64,000 nt of DNA, from contig OY294044.1 in the NCBI GenBank assembly GCA_958510825.1, positions 104,508,893 to 104,572,892 of the forward strand. The letters run 5' to 3'. Each line of letters begins with the position of its first letter. Positions within the stretch are counted from its first letter, which is position 1. A model generated the notes under the pieces. It was not told where the DNA came from. It worked only from the letters and a program-made list of their open reading frames with translations, and ran no database searches. The position numbers were made by a program, and so were the translations under genes. Positions 52,764 to 61,700 of this stretch are shown here, one piece after another. Origin of the DNA: Brachypterus glaber. Taxonomy: Eukaryota > Arthropoda > Insecta > Coleoptera > Kateretidae.

Positions 52764-55700
52764 TGGCACCACCAAAACCCAAAACTGGGGATAAACCCGG
52801 TAAGAAATGGCTTTATTTAACTTTTATCAGCATTAAATTTATTAAAATACTTTCTTTATGTACCATAGTATAAAATTTCTTTGAAATATTTAAGAAAAAT
52901 AATATTTTTAATGTAAAAACTTTTGCTTATCGTTAGCCACGCGGTATGCTCTCCATGTGTTGAAATAAGCTCTTTTTTGTGCTTTAAATAATTTTTAATA
53001 GTGTTTTTCCAAGTTATTTTTCACGAATAGTTGTCAATTAATTTCATTTATCAAATATTTCGGCCGAAAATTGCGATTTTAAAGCATGTTTACTTTATGA
53101 ATGTCAACAAAAACTAGGTTAGGTGTTTAGTGTACTTAAATATGTTATTTTCGTTATTTAGCTGCCAAGAAAGAAGAAAAGAAAAAGCCAGCAGCTGCGC
53201 CAGCAACTGGTGCCGCTGGTGGTTCTTCAAAAACCCCTGCTCCAGCTCCAAAAGCTGCAGCTAAGGCTTCAACAGCCAAACCAGCTGAAAAGAAGCCATC
53301 GACTTCCAAAACTCCAGCTGCCAAGCCAGCAGCAGCCAAATCTGCAGGTAATATTTTATTTTTATTATGTGAAATATATGAACTTTTTGGAAAAGTCTTG
53401 CTTAGGTGTTGCATGTACTTTTAATGCCAACATTTTGAATCATGTATATCCAAAGTTATCTAACTACCTATTTTATAAAATGAATGATTGCTCTAAAGTC
53501 TTGCTTTAAAAAAGTACTTTTAATAGTTTGATTTCTATTTATGATTGGTGTTAACCATTAGGGAACATTCAAGTATTACATAATGCAAATTTTGATCATT
53601 TTGGACCCTCACCCCCCTGTAACGCTATTTTCCTATACCATTAACATGGGCGTAACACTGCAAACTGACCCCAAAAATTTTGGTAAATAAAAATTAATAA
53701 AACCAATGTTAAAAGTTTTAGTAAAAACACTTCCATTTCACAAATAACCATTTGATATTGTTTACATTACAATTTGTGAGTAAAAAAAAACATTTTTAAG
53801 ATGTGTTTTAATATACAGTTCAACCTCTTCAACCCTTTTTGTTTGTGATCTTACAGTGCTTTTTGTAAAAAAATGATATTATTTTCTGTATTTTGTATGC
53901 TGTCCTAAGCAAAACAAAAGTACTAAAATTGTGGTTTTATTTTTTATAAGCAGGTGCCTGTTTAAGGCTTAAGGAGATTTTACTGTAATTAACATGATGA
54001 TTTACTGTGTGGGAATCTCTTTGAAAAAAGATGAAAAACAACTTAATACACAAAACTGATAAATTTTTCTCACAAGTCATTTTTAACCTTTTTTTTGCAA
54101 AAAAAATAACTATTGCTTGATTACAGGAAAGGCCACCACTGGTGCTGTTCCCAAGGCTAAACCCGCTGCTGCCAAGGCCGGTGCTGCTAAAGGTGCTGCT
54201 AAACCAGCAGCTAAAGGTTAGTATTCTGTCCTGTTAAGACAAGTTGTCCTATCTGCAAAAATTCACTTTTTGAGATAAACGAGATAAACGAACCATTGTT
54301 TTTATTTCTTTATTATTTATTTATTTGAAATAGATAAACAGAATTATGGAGAGTCCCAAATAAGTTACAAACTTGTGCTAGGGGCTCTCCACTAATTATA
54401 AGAAAAAAATGTCCAAATATTTACAAAGTTGAAAACCAAACATAAAAAATAATTTCAAACTTCCATCTTTGCCTTTCCTCCATTTATACAGTTTTCTTGT
54501 TCCTTAAATACCATTCCTCCAATCTCATTTCCAAATTTTTAGCAGTATTTACAGATAATTTTGAATTTAGAAATTTATTTAAAAAAATATGTATTCCATT
54601 ACACTAGCCCCATGTGCCTACTAAAAAGAAATGTCCTATCTAAAACCCAAATCCTGAAAATTAGCCTAAGATCTTTGTCCTAAGTGGAAAATTTTCTATA
54701 TTAAATTGTCCTAACTACTCTTTACTAGACAAATAAGTAAGGACTAGGACTAACTTTACAGATCTAAGTAATTTTATTGGACTTTTTAGATCATTTTGTC
54801 CTAACTTTCTCAGATAGGCACGGTACGTCTCAATATTATTAAGTTACAAAAAAATGTAGACAAAATCTAACGACGGGTCCTAGAAGTGGAACATTAAATA
54901 ACAACTTTCAGTAAAATTCCAGACGTAGCGGTTTTGGAGAAAAAGCTTAACATCCCTTCAGGAGGAATCAAACTTAATACCATTTACTTTTACCAAATGA
55001 GTTTGCTTTAAACTTAGATAATTTTTGCCGCAGATTTCGAATCCACTTGTAAAATTTTGGTAACTCATTGCATTTTCTAGAAAAACGCAAATACTCATGC
55101 ATTTAATGCTATTTTAGAACAACGATAATAAAATACTTTTTTAACCTAACGCTCTTCTGGCGAGCTTAAAATAAAGTTTTACTACTACTACTACCTTAAC
55201 ACCTTATCAAATTCTCTTTAATAACCCCTGAAAAAAATATAAAATATATAGTCCAGTCAGATAATAAATCTAAATTGCAATAAATGTACACGGGCTGATA
55301 TTTTAAAGGGTAGTAGTGAATGGTGACAGAACACTACTATTAGTTTTTCACCGGGTGATTTGAATAAGGGGTGTCGACTAACTTGAATTTTACGGATGAG
55401 TTGCTTAACAATATTAATGCATATTGTGCATTTTACGATAAAAACATATAACCAATTTTGATGTTTCCAACAATTTTTGTTTGGATCACTTTTTTAATAT
55501 AGAATAACAATCAAGTTCATTAAAAAATAGCCAGGTTGGAGGTGTTTTTTTTTTCAATCTTTCAGCCAAATTATTCATCAGATGATAAAAGTGGTTATGA
55601 GCAAACTTGTAGCTCTTGAAATTCATATACCATAAATTTTCATAGTATGGTTACAGAGGGCGCAACTCGACATTCAGCGCCCACTGTAACCGTAGCAAAA

Positions 55701-58700
55701 TACCTATGAAAATGTATAGTATATAAAAATTATAGAGAAATTCAAGAGCTACAAATTTGCTTAGAACCATCTTTATGATGAATAATTTGGCTGAAAAATC
55801 GAAAAAACCAATTTCACCCCAACATTATTTAGTTTTAAATACTTATAACTCGATTGTTATTAAAATATTAAAAAAATGATCCAAACAAAAATTGTTGAAA
55901 ATTTTCTCCATAACAAAATAGGTTATATGCATTTTTATCCTAAGATGCATATTTAGCGAGATAACCGCACTCACCCCTAAAATTCAATTTAGCCGACACC
56001 CCTTACGCAAATCACCCGGTGAAAAACTAACAGGAGTGTCTGTTATTATCCACTACTACCCTTTAAAATATCAGCCCGTGTACATTAGGGGCTTTTTTTT
56101 CGACTAATTTTTTTTTCGATCCCATCAGTGCCAAGGACCATTTTTGTAGGAAATTAAATTTCCTACAAGTTTGTCATTTGAATATTTTTTGTAGCTCTTG
56201 TCAATTACGAGATAAGGACAGAAAAATGTAAATTTTATGAAAAAATTGGGTTTGGTGGCCCAAACTACCTCACCAGTACGAGTTATGATTATGCCGCAAT
56301 GGGCACTTTTGTAGATGCCATAAAATGCCGCTAAGCTATAGAAATTTAAAGAAAAAAAAAACAAAGTTTACGTGTATTTTCAATGGGAAATCTTTACATG
56401 CCTTGGTCCACTACTTAATATTAAGGGCTAAAATTTTGAGGGATTTTTTTTAGGGTACTTCCAACAAAATTTCGTGATGGGACCGAAAAAAAAAATAGTC
56501 GAAAAAAAGCACCCTAGTGTACATTTATTGCAATTTAACATGGGAATTTTCAGTTATTTGACTGGACTAATTCTCAAATAGAGAATTTTATTAGCTTTAA
56601 GTATCCTAATGAGATGAAATTAGATGAAAGTGTGTTTAATGGAGGACAAGAAATAGCTGAGGCTTTTGCAACTTTTTTTGGTAGTGTGTACAAACACTCT
56701 GATAATAGTGCAGATGGTTCTAGTATCGATAATGGCTTACCCACAATCGATATTGGACGTATTTCCGCTGTAAATGTACTTGAGGCAATTAAAAAACTAA
56801 AAAATACAAAATCCTATGGGCCAGATAATATTCCTACATTCATTGTAAAAGGGTGTGCAGAATCACTTTCGTTACCGCTCTCTATTATATTTAATAATTG
56901 CATCAATCAAGGTTCATTTCCAAAACTGTGGAAAATTGCCAAAATTGTACCCATTCACAAAAAAGGTTCCAAATCAGACAACAAAAATTATAGGCCAATA
57001 TCCCTGTTAAACACATTTTCCAAAATTTTTGAAATTATTTTAAATGAGCGTATTCGTTTTCACTTGAACTCTTTGATCTCTGACTTTCAGCACGGTTTTG
57101 TTAACAAAAAGTCAACTGCAACAAATCTGGCCTGTTTTACTCAGTTCACGTCAGAGGCTTTGGAGAGGTTCTATCAGGTAGATGTTATCTACACGGACCT
57201 CACGAAGGCCTTTGATACGGTCCCTCATGATGTGTTGCTCAGGGTTTTAGCCAAGTTGGGTTTTTGTGACAAATTGTTAAAGTTACTCGAATCATACCTT
57301 AAAGACAGAGGTCAATTTGTTTTTTATAACGGTTTTTTTTCCAAAATATTTTTTGCGCTCTCAGGAGTACCCCAGGGTAGTATCCTGGGTCCGCTGTTGT
57401 TTATATTATTCTTTGATAGTATTAAAAAATGTATTCGATGGTCACTTTTTCTTAAATTTGCAGATGATCTGAAAATTTTCAAAAAAACAGAACTTGATTG
57501 CTTAGAACTTCAAAACGATATCGATAACATTTGTCAATGGTCAGTGGAAAATAAATTAGATTTTAATGTCAAGTCATGACGTATTCAAGAAAACACAATA
57601 AAGTTGTGTACAATTATTCTATGTATGACAATGATCTTATCCGTGTCAATAGCTTTGTAGACCTTGGAGTATTGTTCACTAGCAAACTGTTCTTTGATGA
57701 GCATATTGAATTAATTGTTAGAAACGCTTACAAAATCTTAGGTTTCATATTCAGAAATTCTCTTCATTTTCAAAATACACAAACGTTAGATATATTGTAC
57801 AACGCTTTTGTGAGAACAAAACTTGAATATGCTAGTATTGTATGGAACCCATATTATAATTCTCATGCTCAAACATTAGAAAAAGTTCAAAGCAAATTTC
57901 TCAGATATAAAAATTTTAAGGAAAAGGGTACCTTTGATATATCTTACAACGCTTCATTAATGTTGTTTAGTTTTAATACACTTATTAAGAGAAGAATGCT
58001 AGCTCAAACAGTTTTCTTATACAAATTAGTTAATTTTTTAATTGACTGTCCATTTTTGCTTGAACGTATAACGTTTCTTGTACCTTCAAACACAAGAAAT
58101 TCATTAACTTTCTTTATTAACCGCTCAAGAACTAATGCACATCAAAATTGTCCTATAATGGCATGTTTATCTACTTTTAATGTTTACCTAAATAATATTG
58201 ATATCCACGCATTGAAACTGCCTTCTTTTAAAAATAGTGTAAAGGAAATACTTCCTAACTCAATTAGAATCAATAATTGATTCTCTCACTCATATATTTA
58301 TATATTATATTATTATGTATTATATGGTATATATAGTAGATTTTTAATTCTTCTAGTTTATATATTATGTTAGATTATATATTTTCCTGTAATTGGGCTT
58401 GTCCTGTTGGAAATAAATGAATATTATTATAACACGTTTTTAGCGCACTAGTACTTTAGAAAATTCGCCGCAAGCGTCTTGTTTTCTAAACTTGTACTCG
58501 TGCGCTAAAAATGTTTGTTATGAAACTAGTTCTTTGTTATGAAACTAGTTCTTTAATCCCAAGACCCACCTTTATAGTTAATTCGGCGAGTACCGGAGAG
58601 TGAACCGGATATCCGAAAAAGATTTATTATGATGATTTAATGTGTGGGAATCTCTTTGAATAAGGATGAAAACAAACCTGTTAACACAAAACTGATAAAT

Positions 58701-61700
58701 GGACAATTCTTCAAACAATAATCTTTTCAAATGTAATCAAACCAAATAAAAAAGTAAATTATTTTTATAGGTGCTGCCAAGCCAGCAGCTGCAGCAGCAA
58801 AAGGTGCTGCTAAGCCAGCAGCCAAAGGAGCAGCTGCAAAGAAACCAGCAGGCAAAGCTGCAGCTGGAAAAGCCAAGGTCCCACCAAAGGCTCTCATCAC
58901 CAAACCCAAGAAAAATGTACCCGTCAAGCAACAAAAGGGTGTCGTCGGCAAAAAGGCCGCCGCTGCCGCTTCTCTACCAGTTGCTAAAGCTTTGAAAGTA
59001 CAGAAAAAGGTAAGATTTTAATATTTTACTTTTCTGTGAAATAATATTTTTTTATCTTTTACGTTTTAATTTCAAAAAAAGATTTCCGCGAAAAAAAATC
59101 TGTCGATCCGTTTATCCGGGAAACTTGTGATCACGATTACTTTAGAATACTTTGAGCTAAATACTTCAAAGAACAATGTTAAAAATAGGCCGTTTTTGGC
59201 CGATTCGTGCAAACGTCTGAAAGATAGTAATTCGTATAGATTTTTTTGCTACACTGAAATTTCAGATGAGATTCTCACAATTGTAGACAGTTTTTCAGTG
59301 TAGCAAAAAAATGAGCCCATGAGATGCCTTTTTTATGGCAGATTCGTGTTAACTTTTTGCTACACTGAAATAATATGAGATTTTTACCATTCTAGACAGT
59401 TTTTCCAGTGTAACAAAAAAATGAGCCCATGAAGTGCCTTTTTTATAACAGATTCGTGTTCAGCATCCCAAAATACATAAGAATAGGTGGGTCTCAACCC
59501 CAGCACAGACAACTTTTTTTTGTGGGCCTGTGCTATTTGGACTTTTTTTTAAGTCAAAATAATTTTGATTGATAATGAATTTGAAAAACAACTATAGTTC
59601 GTGTAAAGATGCAAGTTGCTTGCAAAACAATTTTACGATATTTCAAGAACGCTTTGATATAGAGACTTGAATATTAAATTTTTTCTACTACTTAGAAAAT
59701 ACTTTGTTCCAAATTTGAAGTCTCTGGGTCAAATCGTTTTTGAAATATGGTAGTATAAAATTATTTTGCAAGCGGCTTGCATCTTTACACGAACTATAGA
59801 GGAAATGCGCCTAATTTCGGATGGTTTCCAAATTTCGGATAGTAGTGTATTTAAGATACTGTCTGCAAAGGAAAACAGAAACCTAATTTTATGTGAAGCC
59901 AAAAGTCAAACTAAATCCGTCCTGTAATATGATAACGGTAGAGCTTCTCCCCTTTAAATGGCAGCACAAATCGTTTATATTGCAAATGGCAGTTTTGTGC
60001 TCAGTTGCATTATTATGCTTGTTTATTTTATAAATAATCGTTATAAAAGTTCGTGATTCTGTCTTGGGTAAGTTATGATGTTAGTTAAGTTGATCCACTA
60101 TTCATAATTAAGCAATTTGAAAACGTAAACATTCTACAAATTTCTAATCTAAAAAGCAGAAAGTTGCCTAATTTCGGATAGACCATTTTTGTGCATTTGA
60201 TTCTCAATTTCGGATATCCGCAAGGTAATTATTATTCAGGATAACCAACCATTAATTATTTTTTTTATAATGATACAACAAACTAAGATAAACAATTTTG
60301 AAAAAACGAAAATTACCTAAGATACTAAGATATTCGAAATTGGGAATCTAAAATTATAGTTCCTATAGTATTTCGTAGAAAATCGCTTAATGATTAAATT
60401 ACGTCTTAAATGTGAAGGAATAACAAGAAACATAAGCAATGGGATCCAGATCTACTCTTGAAAAATTTTTTTCGGATATGTCCGAAATTAGGAGCCCTTT
60501 TTCAAATGCACAAAAATGCGCTGATTTTTTTTAACCGTGTTTTTTGGAAAAAATAAACTGTAATAAAATTGCTTTTATAATAAATCATGGTTTGCTATAA
60601 TAAGTTGTATCTGGTTATATAAAAAAAATATTAAAAAGTAATACCGAGTATTAAATATTGAATACATTGTAAATGGTATCCGAAATTAGGCGACTTTCCT
60701 AATCGACTTTCCTAATCGACTTTACATAGAAAATTAAAATTTAATTTAATAGATTATTTTTTAACGTTTTTATCAACCAATCATTTAACAATGTTTCTGA
60801 CCACGTGTTTATTTCTGTCCAATCATATTACAGTTATATCGGGAATTTTCTACTGTAGAAAATTCTAGTGAGAATCGCTGTAGTATTTTGCTTTTTAGTA
60901 TTTCTCTTTTACAACAAGATTTCAGACTGACAGAACCATAATTTGCAATTTAAAAATGGACAAAAAAGGTTTTAGTTTGGCAATTGTAAATGGAATTAAA
61001 TTAACCAAATTAAAGAATAAGCCTGTAAAAATATTAAGATAAGTAATAAAACAATTTATATCATTTTGCGATGAAAAAAAAATATATAAAAGTTGGTTTG
61101 ACATATTATAAATCGTTAAAAAATAATCTTCCGAATTACACATGATTCTTCGAATTATCGGGAAAAAATCACAGTTTTCATTCAAATTTGCTGTTAAAGG
61201 ATATATTTACTCCAGGGGCGATGCCCAGACAGCAAATTTTCATGAAAACAGCGATTTTTTCCCGCATAATTCTCAGCCTCTTTTGTAATTATACAGAGCG
61301 GTCCAAAAGTCACCCCCCCCCCCCGCTCTCTTAACTTTTGAACCAGTTGAGATATCGTCTTCAAATTTTGTACTTTTAAATAAGACAACTTAAACTATTT
61401 TTTAGCATATATTTAATACTTTCAGCTCCTAAAATGTGGGTAGGGGGGCATGGGGGCACATTTTTTTTAATGGAAAGGGGGTTCGTGTAATACATCATTT
61501 TAAAGCTTATAAAATCCTCCATTTAACTCCATATTTTTAAATTAAAAAAAAATTGGGTTTAAAATGGGGTTGAAAATGGGTATTAATGTCAAAATTCCTC
61601 TAAAAAAAAACAAATAATTTTTTAAAAATGCCTAATTTCATCATAAAAAAATGTTAATTATACTTTTAAACTAATTTTAGTTGACATAAATAAAAATTTA

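Noticed and set aside
58727..58951. Ala-rich minus-strand ORFs over RpL23A exon 4, and similar ones at 53154-53414
   Set aside because: They are the complements of the Ala/Lys-rich coding exons of RpL23A.
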